From the NCBI RefSeq assembly GCF_007655135.1, contig NC_045132.1, forward strand, positions 20,950,354-21,014,353: a stretch of DNA of 64,000 nucleotides. The letters are read 5' to 3'. The stretch is from Punica granatum. Taxonomy: Eukaryota; Streptophyta; Magnoliopsida; Myrtales; Lythraceae. Below, piece after piece: positions 1 through 12,200 of this stretch. Positions within the stretch are counted from its first letter, which is position 1. Every line of letters starts with the position of its first letter. The notes below the pieces were generated by a model. The model did no database searches and was not told the origin of the DNA. It saw only the letters and a program-made list of their open reading frames with translations. The position numbers and the translations under genes are program-made.

Positions 1-3000
1 TATCCGGTCTACGACTGAGGAGAATCTTAGGTTCTTTTCCTAAAGTTGAGGACAATGTTTTGTTTGTTGATCATATCGATCACATCCTGCTGTCTGGTTC
101 CTTCAGGAATTGGATCAGGGTTGATGGGATTATTCAGGTATATATTGTCCGTCTCTCTACTATGACTATTTGCTTGCAGCTTTATATAATGCTTAAGCTA
201 AAGTGGTGCAACAATATATATTGTGCACGCTAGTCAGTTGTCACACTCTCATGTCTCTGTTGGAGCTTAAACACACAGAACAAACTAAAACTACAGAGAA
301 CATAAACGCATAGAACAACCAGAGAAATCCAGATGCATGAGTTATTAGGACTTGGAGTTGAAACCATGGTTAAGCTTAGACTAGTGGTATCATCATTTAA
401 ACTTCTCTCTTTGGGTATAAGCAGGTTGGGAGTAGAATAACGGGCAAGCGTGCCTCTCAAATGCTAGAACGATGCTTCCCGTGCCACTATATCATGGTGG
501 ATAAGCACCCGTTCCGACATGATCCTTCACATATGATAACCCACAGGATCCAGAGCTCAATTGTCGGATTTGTTGACATCGTGCTGCAAGCTCAGATTCC
601 GAGCAAAAGCAGTCAGAGGAATGATTTTCTACAAGCCTTGAACGATACGGTACTGTATTTCTCCTAAGTAACTCAATAAATGTCCTTTCTATTATTGAGA
701 ACTCTGTTCCTCTTCCATTGCACCTCGATTTTTATTTAATTTGTCTCAGTGCTGGTAATGAGGTCATTCCGGATGCATTTTCAAAAGTTTTATGTTTATT
801 CCCAGGTTGCGATGGAATTATCCTTCCAAATTCTTGTGGAGCCCGTGCTTACAGAGCCCCAAGTGGCTCACTTGGTCTCAGAGGCACTTACAGATGACCA
901 TGCTTTGTTTATTGGGAACAGCATGGTTATACGGGATCTAGACATGTTCGGATGTAGTTGGTCAAAATTCACTGATAAAGTTGGGTCTGTGATGTTCCAC
1001 TCAAAGCTAATGAGCCATCTGGTACGTGTGGGTGCGAATAGAGGAGCTAGTGGCATCGATGGCCTTGTTAGCACTGCCGTTGGCTTCGCTGTTGGGTCCA
1101 ACAAACGAGTAAGTTGACTTGTTAAGATATCATATATGCATAAAACTTGTTATGGCTCATCTTAACTGCAAAGTGTATGATTACACAACTAGACTGTAGA
1201 GGATTTCTTACTTGACCAAGTATTTCGTGATACTTTTCCTTTATAAAATAATTTGGAATTAGTTTTCCATGGCTGATAATGTCTAGGTACTTTGTCTGCT
1301 CGGAGATCTTTCTTTCATGTACGATACCAATGGCTTGTCTCTCCTGAGCCAAAGGTAAAAAATCTTCTCGAGAGTTGAGATGTTGCCTTTCAAAATCCAA
1401 TTTTACCAACTTGGAATTCATGGGATTTGTTTATGAGTTGTTGAAGGATTGCGAGGAAACCTATGACTATAATTGTCGTAAACAACAAGGGAGGTGCGAT
1501 CTTCAGTCTCCTTCCGATCGCAGGGAACACGGAAGAGAACGTGCTGAATAAGTACTTCTACACGAACCATAACATCTCACTTGACCACCTGTCTGCTGCT
1601 CATGGGTAATAACTTGACCTGACAAGTGAAATATGGTCGACATGCTTTGTCCCAAGTCTCTAGCTCTGTTTTTATTCAGTTAGCTTTTTCCAAATAATGT
1701 GATGTTTAGTTACTCTAGAACTTACACTGCGGTTCTCATGTTTCCATTTAAATTGCAGCATAAAGCATGTGAAAGTGCAGACACAGAAAGAACTTCGAGA
1801 TGCCTTGGACAAATCTCAGAAAGTACAGATTGACTGCATTATTGAAGTGGAGAGCAACATTCCCTTGAATTCCATCATCCACAGGTTAGAATGGTTCTTT
1901 TTGCTGAAAACACAAATGATCACGTCCTGTCTTATTGTGACATAATATCATGCTGGTCTTCCAGTAATTTGAGAAACTTCGCCACCGGAGCTATAGATGA
2001 TGCTTTGAGAACTCTTGAAAGTTCTCTGGTGCCTGATACAATGTACCCTCATTTGTCCCTATGCAAGATTCGGAGTTTGGACTACTCGTTGTACAAGTGA
2101 GGCATCATCATGTTATTAATTTTCTCCATGCTTTATATTGTCATTTGTTATTCTAATAACTATTTTTTACATAATAGCATTCCTCTAAGGGCTCCCCCCA
2201 CTTCAACTGCCAATGCCCATGAAAGTGCAATGATCCGAGAAGGCTTTGTATTGTTTTTGCACCTTGACGATGGAGCAGTGGGCCTTGGCGAGGTTTATTT
2301 TGCCTAAGCCAAATTATTCTTTTTCTTCAGCTCTTAAAAAAAAAAAAAATTCTTACTTGGAGAGTTAAATAGAAATTCATGGTTTTGATCACCAGGTCGC
2401 GCCTTTGGAAATCCATGAAGAGAATCTAGTAGATGTGGAAGAGCAACTTCGGTTTCTTGTCCACAAGATGGAAGGAGCCAACATAAGCCGTTTGCTTCCT
2501 CTGCTCAAGGATTCGTTTTCTTCCTGGATATGGGAGGAACTGGGGATCCCGGTATGATGGTTTGAAACTAAACATCTGGTTGCAAATTTGAACTATTTAT
2601 GCAAAGCTAGTCAATCTTGTGCAGCCAAGTTCAATCTTCCCAAGTGTTCGATGTGGTCTTGAAATGGCTATGCTTAACGCATTAGCTGGACGACAGAGAT
2701 CAAGTTTGTTAAGCATACTTCTTTCCCGGAAAGATGAGAAAGAGATATTGGAGAATCCAGACGGAGTTCAGATCTGTGCCCTTCTTGATCCTCATGGGAC
2801 TCCAGAAGAAGTTGCTCGTGCCGCCTCTGCACTCATTGAAGAGGGATACACTGCAATAAAGATAAAAGTATTGCTCTCTGGAGGAACTCTTCCATCAGTT
2901 TTCCCTCGAATCTTTAATTTATAACTATATTCTGATGATTATGTTTCTTCTGGCACAGGTAGCGCGCAAATCTGATCCTTTGCAAGATGCTTCCATAGTA

Positions 3001-5266
3001 AAGGAAGTGAGAAAGAGAGTCGGTGACAAGATTGAACTCCGAGCAGATGCCAATCGAAAATGGACTTATGAAAAAGCTCTCCAATTTGCCTCTTCCGTTA
3101 AAGACTGTAACCTGCAGTATATCGAGGCAAGCACTACATATATCTTCGATATGATGAATAGCAGTGGAAATACTGGGTTACATTTCTAGACAGAACAGTT
3201 GGGGTTGAAATATATTTTAAAGGTTTTCTTATATTTGACAGGAGCCCCTTCAGGATGAGAATGATATCATAAGGTTCTGTGAAGAGAGTGGCTTACCTGT
3301 TGCATTAGATGAAACAATCGATAGTGGTCCCGAAGATCCACTGGAAAAGCTTGCTAGTTATACTCACCCCGGTATAGTTGCTGTCGTAAGTATAAAATTT
3401 TCATCAGTTTATGCCCTTGCTTTATGATGATCTGATCCATTTGTTTCTTGCAAGTGTTTGTACTGGATATTTAAATATAATGAGGAACTAAATGAATGGG
3501 CATCATCAGGTTCTGAAACCAAGCATGCTTGGTGGATTTGAAAAGTCAGCTTTGATTGCTCGGTGGGCCCAGTCTCAGGGGAAAATGGCTGTCGTGAGCT
3601 CCGGATTTGAGAGTGGCATAAGCTTGTCAGCATACATTATGTTCTCCTGCTACCTCGATCTGCAAAATTCCAATATACGCAAGGCAAAGAATCAAGATTT
3701 AGCTCCGCCTGTCGCACATGGTCTTGGAACTTTCAGGTGGCTTCAAGAGGATGTGGCCACTTATCCTCTGAGGATCGGTCGGGGACCCAGCAGTGGCTTC
3801 CTAGAAGCATCTGCTACTGATGCTAATGAGTATCTGCAAAAGTTCCATATCAATAACAAAATTATCGATCGGGAATTCTCAGAGGAGGAACTCCGTAAAT
3901 ACCACCTGACATTGGACTTAGAGGGGTCTTCTCATTCTGTCAAAGTCATAGATATTGGACAACGAAATGTAGGGACTGGTTCTGAATTTTGAGTTCAATG
4001 GATGCTGTACAGATTTTTTTGCCCCAGCATGACAGTCTTGTTACTGCCTCAGGATAATGTAGTAGTGTTCCTCCACGGTTTTCTCGGAAGGAGTGAGGAT
4101 TGGATTCCGATAATGAAGGGAGTTTCGGGATCAGCAAGGTGCATTTCCATTGACCTTCCAGGACATGGGGAATCGAGGGTTAAAAGCAGCAACGGAGAAG
4201 CTCGGGACCTACAGCTATCCATTGAGGTTGTTGCAAATATTTTGTCAAAGACCCTGGAGCAAGTTTCACAGGAGAAGGTCACAATCGTGGGGTATTCAAT
4301 GGGAGCGAGGATCGCACTCTACATGGCCCTAAAATTTTCTGACAAGGTACCACATAATATTTGAGATGTTGATCTCAGACGGCTTTGCTTGAAGTATGCG
4401 AGATATCTTCTTTAATGATATAACATGCTAATTAATGAAGGTCAAAGGAGCTGCAATAATATCAGGAAGCCCCGGGCTGAAAAGCCCTGCTGCAAGAAAA
4501 ATTCGCAGAGCTCAAGATGATTCAAAAGCCCAGATTCTAGCTTCTTATGGCTTAAAGTTCTTCCTCGAGTCCTGGTATGCAGGACGATTGTGGAAGAGGT
4601 AATTTTGAACTCATCAAGTGTTTTTCTTCCTAGTACACATCAAATTAATAATCTCCATTCGTACACCTCGGCCATGTAAAATTTTTGGGTTGCTTTGCAG
4701 CTTGAGAAGCCATCCACATTTCCAACAGATAGTGTCTAGCCGGTTGCAGCACGGTGACGCCCACAGCCTCTCAAAGGTTCTGTCCGATTTGAGCACCGGG
4801 AGACAACCGTGAGTCCCGATATCTAGCTATCTTTTAATTTGCAAATCACAGTGCCCTTTCGTTGGATAACAAATATGCTAACTGCCTTCATCTTGCAAGC
4901 TTAGATATGCCCAACAAAATCGTTCTTTTAGATCAGTTGATGAAGGTCACTAAAAAAATTGATAATATTCTTTTATTAATTTCCATCATCTTATGGAATG
5001 ACAGGTCATTGTGGGAGGACTTGAGACACTGCAAAGTGCCAGTTTCTCTCGTCGTTGGGGGAAGCGATGTGAAGTTCAAGGCAATCGCTCGACAGATGAG
5101 CTATGAATTTGGAAAGGGAAGTTGCGAGATAGTTGAGGTTCCTGGAAGTGGACACGCTGTTCATTTGGAGAATCCTCTAGCCATAGCCAGGGCGCTAAGG
5201 AAATTCTTCAAAAGCATGAAGGAGGAGGTTCCGAACAAGGTGAAATCCACCATGCAGGTAGCTTGA
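1..5266 (+). CDS. PHYLLO: PHYLLO (partial): MenD C-terminal part + MenC + MenH fusion protein of phylloquinone synthesis
   Basis: This is the 3' part of the plant PHYLLO gene, a fusion of bacterial menF/menD/menC/menH that makes the naphthoquinone precursor of vitamin K1. Reconstructed exons: 1-137, 425-649, 806-1108, 1287-1354, 1456-1605, 1759-1884, 1965-2096, 2178-2292, 2396-2551, 2625-2867, 2959-3126, 3242-3385, 3510-3968, 4053-4346, 4441-4598, 4701-4808, 5005-5266. Phases join without a break and give about 1081 residues ending at a TGA. The MenD part (exons 1-7) carries RGASGIDGLVSTAVGFA and the thiamine diphosphate region GDLSFMYDTNGL. MenC (enolase superfamily) shows KIK, RADANR, YIEEP, LDET and KPSMLGG, the usual Lys/Asp/Glu/Asp/Lys set. 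MenH shows the alpha/beta-hydrolase oxyanion region FLHGF, nucleophile elbow GYSMGA and the late histidine in GSGHAVHLE. The MenF region and the start of MenD lie left of the window. No disruption is seen, so the gene looks functional. Confidence 0.95.
3127..3241 (+). other. GC-AG intron in the MenC part of PHYLLO
   Basis: The exon ending ...YIE is followed by GCAAGC, not GT, and the next exon starts GAGCCC after TTGACAG. Joining them gives the conserved YIEEP of the MenC active site in frame, so GCAAG is very probably a real GC donor. The surrounding AG|GCAAG matches the usual GC-donor consensus. A read-through model would lose the second Glu and run to a stop at 3187-3189. Confidence 0.8.
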
Positions 5267-5338
5267 TCTAGTTCTCAAGGGCGGTTGATGTTACAGGTAG
5301 AGAATTTTCGAGATTTCATCATTGTATTCTCGGTTTAC

Positions 5339-5344
5339 AATAAA
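5339..5344 (+). terminator. PHYLLO: Probable poly(A) signal of PHYLLO
   Basis: An AATAAA hexamer lies 73 bases after the PHYLLO stop codon in a T-rich 3' flank, at a normal distance for a plant near-upstream element. Confidence 0.5.
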
Positions 5345-5460
5345 TTTGGTGGATTCATGTTAGGGTATTGGATCATTTCAGGTTGGTGCTGATATATTGT
5401 GTTGATCCAGAATAAGAATCATGTCACATCTTTTGGGTTTTTTCTTGGGTGAGATTAGGC

Positions 5461-5835
5461 ACTTCATTAATAGAAAATAAAAAATGATTACAATAACATC
5501 AGCCTAGGTTTGCCCATGGACTGGCGCTCTTCTTAGCGAGACCGTCCACTCAAAAATTAGCTTCGTGATAGATATGCCAAGCTTGGAGATCTCAGATCAG
5601 GGACTCTACTGCCCAGGAGCCTGCAGTCAATCACAAGAGATATCAGGAAAACAATATGTAGTTTTAACATAGCTTCAATTGAAGTCTTCACCGACCTTAG
5701 CACTCAACTTTACCTGAAGGAGGGTTATGCCTAGGGTCAGCAGTGCTAACTGCTAAGTGAAGGCGATCCTGAAGATGCTATAGCTCAGCTTCAACGATCG
5801 AAGTGGCAGCAATCTTGCAGCGCGGGCAGCCTGAA
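5461..5835 (-). pseudogene. LINE 3' end with RNase H tail, decayed
   Basis: On the - strand the sequence reads AWHIYHEANF, then a stop, then VDGLAKKSASPWANLG and a stop. This is the C-terminal pattern of the RNase H domain found at the end of many plant LINEs (H..REAN..AD.LA). The T-rich/AT-rich part at 5461-5510 fits the element's 3' UTR. Upstream coding sequence is degenerate. A dead 5'-truncated LINE is the simplest reading. The same type of remnant occurs at 18.7-18.9 and 25.5-26.2 kb. Confidence 0.65.
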
Positions 5836-6186
5836 ACCGGAAATATTATTTATAATTTATTTTTTCCCCGTGAATTACAGGAAAGCTACAGCTTGTAATC
5901 AGACTTCAATTTTCGAATAATAATTCGTCTCTTGATAGTCGCGTGCTTTGGCTTCCTCTCGTCTTGGATCTTAATTTCAACTTGTGTTTTTCTTCATCAT
6001 ATCAGAAAATTGAAAACCTTCACATTATTGGCCAAGGAGACAAATCAAGCTGATTGTTCCCAATTTTTAATATGATTTAACATAATGAAATCTAGAATGT
6101 GACGTATAATTATACGACCGGCTTTGTTACATTCCTTGTGCAGGAAACATGGACATACCACGCCTAACCCCGGAGCATGCTCCAGA
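5836..6186. other. Intergenic, no feature seen
   Basis: AT-rich sequence between the LINE tail and the 3' end of the next gene. No coding pattern, repeat or RNA gene is recognised. Confidence 0.6.
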
Positions 6187-6516
6187 CTAGACTACCAAGG
6201 CCCAGACTAGAAAAAGCAGAGCAGAGGCCATAGAAGCCATGGAAAGGTATCTGCAGGCTCTTGTGAATTGGGACCCATCATCGACAACCAGGGCACTGAA
6301 AGCTCCAGTGAAAGCCAGGGTGACGGACACGAGGAAGCCATGGAAGGTCGACGAGAGGCCCTTGAATATAACAGTAGGGACAGGGCTCCCGTCGATGGAC
6401 TCGCAAGGGAGTTGTAGCAGGAGGAGAGGCACAGTAAATGAAACCCAGAGGATCACATCCAGCATGGTCAGTCGGGTCCTGGAGGTTGCCGATAGAAATT
6501 GGTCGGGAAATTCCAT
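6187..6516 (-). CDS. Small three-helix membrane protein, family unknown to me
   Basis: A single-exon frame of 109 residues, ATG at 6516. It has hydrophobic segments at about residues 18-37 (VILWVSFTVPLLLL), 60-76 (FHGFLVSVTLAFTGAF) and 90-108 (to the C terminus), with short polar links. Between helices 1 and 2 lies ESIDGSPVPTVIFKG, shared almost unchanged with the gene at 22079-22438 (EKIDGNPVPTIIFKG). This conservation of a motif, not just of hydrophobicity, argues for a real protein under selection. A TATAAAAG box lies about 110 bases upstream. No signal peptide cleavage site or catalytic motif is obvious. The function is not known; distant kinship with the longer proteins at 16.4 and 39.4 kb is inferred from topology only. 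Confidence 0.7.
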   Translation of the reverse strand: MEFPDQFLSATSRTRLTMLDVILWVSFTVPLLLLQLPCESIDGSPVPTVIFKGLSSTFHGFLVSVTLAFTGAFSALVVDDGSQFTRACRYLSMASMASALLFLVWALVV

Positions 6517-6625
6517 ATCGGATATAATGGCGTTATAAGTTCCTATGGATGGAGATCTTAGCGATCATGTAAAACTGACAATAATGGGGAGGAAGATGGA
6601 TGACACAATTCGCAACCGGATTGTC

Positions 6626-6633
6626 TTTTATAA
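6626..6633 (-). promoter_or_regulatory. TATA box for the gene at 6187-6516
   Basis: On the - strand the bases read TATAAAAG, about 110 bases before the ATG, a typical plant core-promoter position allowing a short leader. Confidence 0.6.
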
Positions 6634-6639
6634 ACTGGA

Positions 6640-7612
6640 GAGAGCGTTTGTCTTGCTTTCATACGGCAACTGAGTCATGGTGGTTTCTTCCATGAATTTT
6701 CCTGGCCTTTTCCGCCATGGGCACAAACTAAGGAAAGACTTCGACTCTCATACATGGCAGAAAGGGGACAAGGGTCGGACGTTCAAAATTGTGCTCCGAC
6801 ATCATCCCCGCGTTTAAAAGCACCGAGCCATCTAAAGTAGTAACGGACAAACGTAACGTGTGCTCTTTGTCTATCAAGCACTGGGAGAATGGGAGATCTT
6901 CGGCCAACTCAAAAACAGTTTCACCCCGGACAGTATTAATTAACGTCAACGGAGAATTGAGGGGAATAAATATGAAAGAGGGAGCTCTTAGGTCAAGTAC
7001 AGCTATGATTAAATTCTATGTACCGATTTTTTGTCATGCCGTGCTGGGCCATGTTGAGGAAGTCCGGATATTCTATGAAGCGCGCAGTAGAAAAATTCGT
7101 GCTGTTAAAGTGAGCCCCCAGCTGTATCCCTGTCCCTATTCCTTCTCACCCCGAGCAGTACATTGAAATGCTGAAGGAATTTTGGCTGTAATTTCCGATT
7201 GGTCATTAGGAAAATGATGGGAAATTCTCAGGAAACTTTGCGGAGGCAAAGCCGAATGTGAATGGTACTGTGTGATAAGGACGTAAATAGGAAGGTAAAA
7301 TGTTATGCTCGGATTTGGTCAAGGGCGGCCCAAAATTGAACAAAGCCACAGCCCAAAAAGCAACCCGGCTCGGAGCCTAGCTGACATCTAAGCCCAGCAC
7401 CAACATATACTCGCTTGGAGCCTGGTATAAAAGCCAGGTCAATCAACCTGTGGATTTAATGAGTGCTGACGAGGAGGTTATTCTTCCAGAATCCATAACA
7501 CGTAACAAGTTCATGGATCCAAATCAGTCAATGTGCGAGCACATGTGTGAGTGGCCTTTTGTAAGGGCATTCGAACCTAATTAAGATGTTGGAGATCACG
7601 TTAAGTAAAAAT
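6640..7612. repeat. Intergenic DNA with locally duplicated segments
   Basis: No convincing gene. The piece at about 6650-6735 (ACTGAGTCA...GGT, TTCCATG, CCGCCATGGG, CAAACT) resembles 8190-8325, and 7030-7270 resembles 15365-15600 on the same strand (TGCTGGGCCA/TGCCGGGCCA, GAAGTCC, GGAAAATGATG). These look like flanks of older tandem copies of the membrane-protein gene whose coding parts are gone. Confidence 0.45.
7605..7612. repeat. 8-bp target duplication, left copy
   Basis: GTAAAAAT is repeated exactly at 8098-8105, directly flanking the inverted-repeat element between them. Confidence 0.7.
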
Positions 7613-8097
7613 GGGGTTAATCACGTAAAAATACACGATCTTTACTTGAATTTTCAATTCTAGTACCTTTCGAAACTAGTATAGAAACGCACGAGCTTTC
7701 GTTTTAGTCTCAAATCTAGCACGATTTTTCTTTTTAGTCTCAAGTCTAGCGCGATGTTAAATTTTCCGTCAATTTTAACGGTAGCGGCTGACTAGGCACT
7801 AATGATGTCATGTGTCGTAACGATAAGTGGAAATATGTGGAATTAAATAAAAATATATGGATCCACTTATCGTGCTAAATTTGAGACTAAAACGAAATGT
7901 CGGGTAAGATTTTAGACTAAAACGAAAGGTCGTGTATTTCTAAACTATTTCTGAAAGGTCATACTATAATTGAAAATTCAAGCAAAGATTAGATTTGAGA
8001 CTAAAATGAAATGTCATGCATTTCTGTGCAATTTTCGAAATGTTGTGCTACAATTAAAAATTCGAGCAAATGTCGTGTCATTAAGCGCGATTAACCC
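7613..8097. mobile_element. MITE with terminal inverted repeats (GGGTTAATC ends)
   Basis: A 485-bp element whose left end GGGGTTAATCACG mirrors the right end (reverse complement CGGGTTAATCGCG). Similarity between the arms continues through GAATTTT(C/T)AATT and TTTCGAAA. Internal copies of TTTCGTTTTAGTCT in both directions add to the foldback character. It is flanked by the 8-bp direct repeat GTAAAAAT. No coding capacity. The 8-bp duplication suits hAT- or Mutator-like mobilisation; the ends resemble those of the larger element at 27747-28915. Confidence 0.75.
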
Positions 8098-9033
8098 GTA
8101 AAAATAATGATTGTCATGGAGGAAGATTTTGGTGAGATGCAGGCAACTTTGACGCCCCTCCCCCATTTATAGTTCCTTCATCCACACTCGGGAAAGACCT
8201 CGGTTGCTTTAACAGTGCACTGAGTCAAGGTGGCTCCTTCCATGGATTTTCATGGTCATGACTTTTATTAGCTACTGTTTATCTTGTAGGAGCTCCGCCA
8301 TGGGTGCAAACTCGCTATGGCCCGATGCACGGAAATCTATACATATATATATAAAAGTAATGACATGGTGAACTCGGCCGGACGGAGTTAGACTGCCCAA
8401 TTTCGGAATGAGATTTTCTCGAGTTTTTGAATTTTTTATTTTGATATTAATTGTTTAAAAGATATTTTATAATAAGATCCGATGTTTTTTGTCTTCTGAG
8501 ATTTTTTATATTTTTGAAAATAATTCTTAACAAAACTATTTTTAGAAAATTTTAAAAGATATTCCTAACTTTATGATGAAATATTGATGATTACAAATTA
8601 AATACGATTTATTATAAATTTTTAATAACATTTTATGGTAAGATCCGATTTTTCACGTTTTTGAATTTTTGCTTTTTAATAATATATTTTGTAAGTTTTT
8701 GAAGGGTATTTTCTAAAAAGATTCGAGTAAAATAGAATATTTTTATATTTTATGATAAGATATTGTGGTGATTTGATTTGGGTCTTTTTAAGGCGTTTTC
8801 GTCTGGATCTTTTATGCCTATATATATCTACGTAATGACATTTAACACTAGCCTCAATGAAATGCGCACCTCCATCATAATGGAGAGGCCGTCCTTCATC
8901 GTCCCAGCAAGTAGGTAGAACTGTGTCAATATCCGGGAGAACGATTTCTTTAAAAGGTCCTGTTTTCATTTTGTTCTTACATTATTATTTTGTTTTTTCT
9001 TCTTATTGTAAATTAAACGTTTTTTCACCTATG
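8098..9033. other. Intergenic AT-rich DNA with a Helitron-like start
   Basis: Contains the diverged duplicate of the 6.65 kb flank (8190-8325). At 8336 TCTATACATATATATATAAA resembles plant Helitron 5' ends (TCTATACTATATAAAAG type). 8420-8800 is very AT-rich with irregular repeats of GATTTTTTATTTTTGA type. No gene seen. Confidence 0.4.
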
Positions 9034-9038
9034 TTTTA
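9034..9038. repeat. Copia target-site duplication, left copy (TTTTA)
   Basis: TTTTA here and at 13834-13838 directly flank the two LTRs. Five bases is the length expected for Copia integrase. Confidence 0.7.
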
Positions 9039-9244
9039 TGTACAAAACCGAGAATACTATGAATGGTTTTTGTTAATCTTCATTGATTTGTTATCTCTGT
9101 TCATATAGCCATAAAGAAAGATTGCTAAATATTACCAGTAATAAATTTTGCCACCTATCCATCACATTATACAAGACTATGTACAAGGAAAATCTCAGAG
9201 TAGATTAAGGAAACGAATCATGGAAATATCATTAACCCGTAATA
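9039..9244 (-). repeat. 3' LTR of the Copia element
   Basis: About 206 bases matching 13615-13833 closely (shared CACATTATACAAGACTATG, GAAAATCTCAGAGTA, GAATCATGGAAATATC). Several single-base changes and one short gap separate the LTRs, so the insertion is not recent. Confidence 0.85.
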
Positions 9245-9249
9245 CTCTA

Positions 9250-12200
9250 CCTCAAGTTGGAGAATGAGGATCTCGAATTCCCAACCTGCTTAGGAGAAAT
9301 TGAAATCGATCACATTCCAAAGCCTTGGTGAAAATGTTAGCAAGTTGAAGACGTGTGGACATGTGATTGGAGACAATCTCTTTGGATAATAAGTGTTCTC
9401 GAATGAAGTGGCAGTCTATCTCGATATGTTTAGTGCACTCATGAAATACTGGATTGGCAGCGACATGAAGTGTTGCTTGGTTGTCACAAGATAGCTGAGT
9501 GGGACCAGATAGTGTGACACCAAATGATGAAAGCAGGCTGCGTAACCATATAATTTCGCTAATTGTAGCTGCCACTACTCTATATTCGGCTTCAACAGAT
9601 GAACGAGATACAGCAATCTGCTTCTTAGTCTTCCACGAGATGGGACTTCCTCAAAGTGTTATGACGTAGCCCGTGACCGATCTTTGAGTCATCGGGCAGT
9701 TAGCCTAATCTGAATCACAATATGCTATTAGCTCCGTAGAGTGTGGTCAGATAAAGATTTCATGGCTTGGTGATCGTTTCAAGTATCGAAGTATGCGCAT
9801 GGCTGCCACCCAATGATCTTGACGTGAATCCTGCATGAATTGGGATATGATATGAACATAATATGATAACTCAGGACGAGTGATTGTCAGATAGATGAGA
9901 CGACCAATAAGACGACGATATATGCTAGGATCTGACAATGAAGAGCCTGAATTCGAAGATAGTCTGTGTTGTTGTTCCATGGGAAAAGAAAAAGGCCGAG
10001 AACCAGGCATGCTACATTCTGTAAGTATGTCAAGGACTTTGATTGAGAAATAATCATTTCTCCATCCGAGTGACTTCAATTCCAAGAAAATAGCGCAAAG
10101 GACCTAAATCCTCAATGCGAAAACATGCAGCCAGATATTTCTTGAGTGAAGCACAAATCTCCGAGTTGTTGCCAACGATGATTAAGTAGTCTCATCCTTT
10201 TGCAAGGAAAATAATGAGTAGTCTACGCCAAATTGAACAAGTCCATAATTGTGAAGAGCCGTCGCAAATTTGAAGAACCAATTTCTAGATGCCTGTTGTA
10301 AACCATAAAGAGATTTACGTAGGCGACATGTATATCCTAGACGCCTATGAGAGAATCCTCTGTTAAATCACCATGGAGAAATGCATTGTGGACATCTAAC
10401 TGGTGCATTTCCTAGTTATTAGCCACGGCCAAAGATAATAGTACCGGGATGGTGATTAATTTAGCCACCGGAGCAAACATCTATGTGAAATCGACCCTTT
10501 CAACTTGAGTAAATCCTTTTGAAACAAGACGTGCTTTGAACCTCTCGATACTACCATCAGCATGTCTCTTGATTTTGAAAACCCATTTGCATCCAATAGG
10601 CCTCTTATTCGAAGGCACCTGCTTGATTGTCCATATCTTATTCAACTCTAGCGCCCGAATCTCCTCATTCATGGCGGCACGCCAGCGAGGGTCTCGAAAA
10701 GCTTCTTTGTAAGACTTGGGCTCAACATCAGAGTCTAAAGCAGCGGTGTATGCAAAGTGTCGATCGGTAAATTTCGAATAAGACAAGTAGTGCTCAAGGG
10801 AAGTGGACTTACCCGAGGAGAACGAAGGAGCTGGTGAGATGGAACGAGGGGATTGAGTGACAACAGTGTTACACTTAAAATCCTTTAGATAACCAGGCAG
10901 TTTATGAATTCTTTCCGAGCGATGAAGTGGTTGTGTCGAAGTTCTCTCCACTGCGGGTAAACTCGAAGCCATTTGAAGTTCCTGCACTGTCAATTGACTC
11001 TGTTATGTAGGAAATGAAGTTGTTGTCTCAGGTGGCAAACCTACAACAGAGAGTGGCCGAGTTGAAATTTTCTCATTTGTAGAGAGACCCGGAGCTGAAG
11101 AAAATTCCTGGTATGTTGGTTGCATTAGTTCTGCAGGATGGAGAGGTGAAGTTGTTTTCTCGGGTGAAAAAGCTTCAGTGGAATCGGTTACTGAAGCAGG
11201 CAGGCGATTTCTTAGCTGCATGGGCCTGTCTGGGCTGTTTTCTTCTAATGAAGGCGAATCAGCCCATCTTACTGAATTAGGCCGTGAATGGGCTTCAACG
11301 GATAGTGGGGATAAACCCGGTTAATGGGAATTGACTAGCCTAGACTCCCTCTCATCTGGATGATTTGGTTGAGTTAAGAACAGTGGGTATCCCTCGAAGT
11401 GAGATTATTCGACATCCGATTTTCTTGAGACAAAGGAAAAATGCCCTCATAGAATTGCACGTCTCTAGAAATGAATATCTCAGAATATCATAAAGACGCC
11501 ATCCCCTTTTACTATAAGGGTATCTAACGAAAATGCATTTACACGAACGTTCCCCAAACTTATCCCTATTTCGAGGTCGATGATGCGCGTAGCACAATGA
11601 GTCAAATACCCGTAGATGTGAATAATCCGGTGCTTTGTTGAACAATACTTCATAAGGAGATTTACCCGATAATGCCGATGTAGGTGTGAGGTTGATTAAG
11701 TAAGCAGCGGTTGAAACACATTCGCTCCAAAAACAGGTGAAAAGTCCTGCTTGAAAAAGAAAAGATCTATCCACATTGAGAATGTGGCGATGTTTTCTTT
11801 CTACTCGTTCGTTCTATTGCAGTGTGTCTGAGCAAGATGTCCGATGAATTTTCCATTCTGAAAAAAATACTCCCGTAATTCCTTGGAAAGAAATTCTAAT
11901 CCATTATCGCTTCGAATGATTTTCACCGATTTCTCAAATTGGTTTTTCACCAAGTTGCAAAAACCAATTAACTTCTGTTTAGCCTCGGTTTTATCACATA
12001 ACGGGGTAAAGCCATATTGCTCAACTGAAATCATCAACTACTGTCAGGAAGTAATAAGCACTGGTAATCGATCTAACTCGATATGGTCCCCATAAGTCAC
12101 AGTGAACCAATTGAAATAAATGACTTGCTTTATTAATACTGATAGGAAACAAAGATCGAGTTTGTTTTGTCCTATGACAAATATCACAAACTTTATTCCT

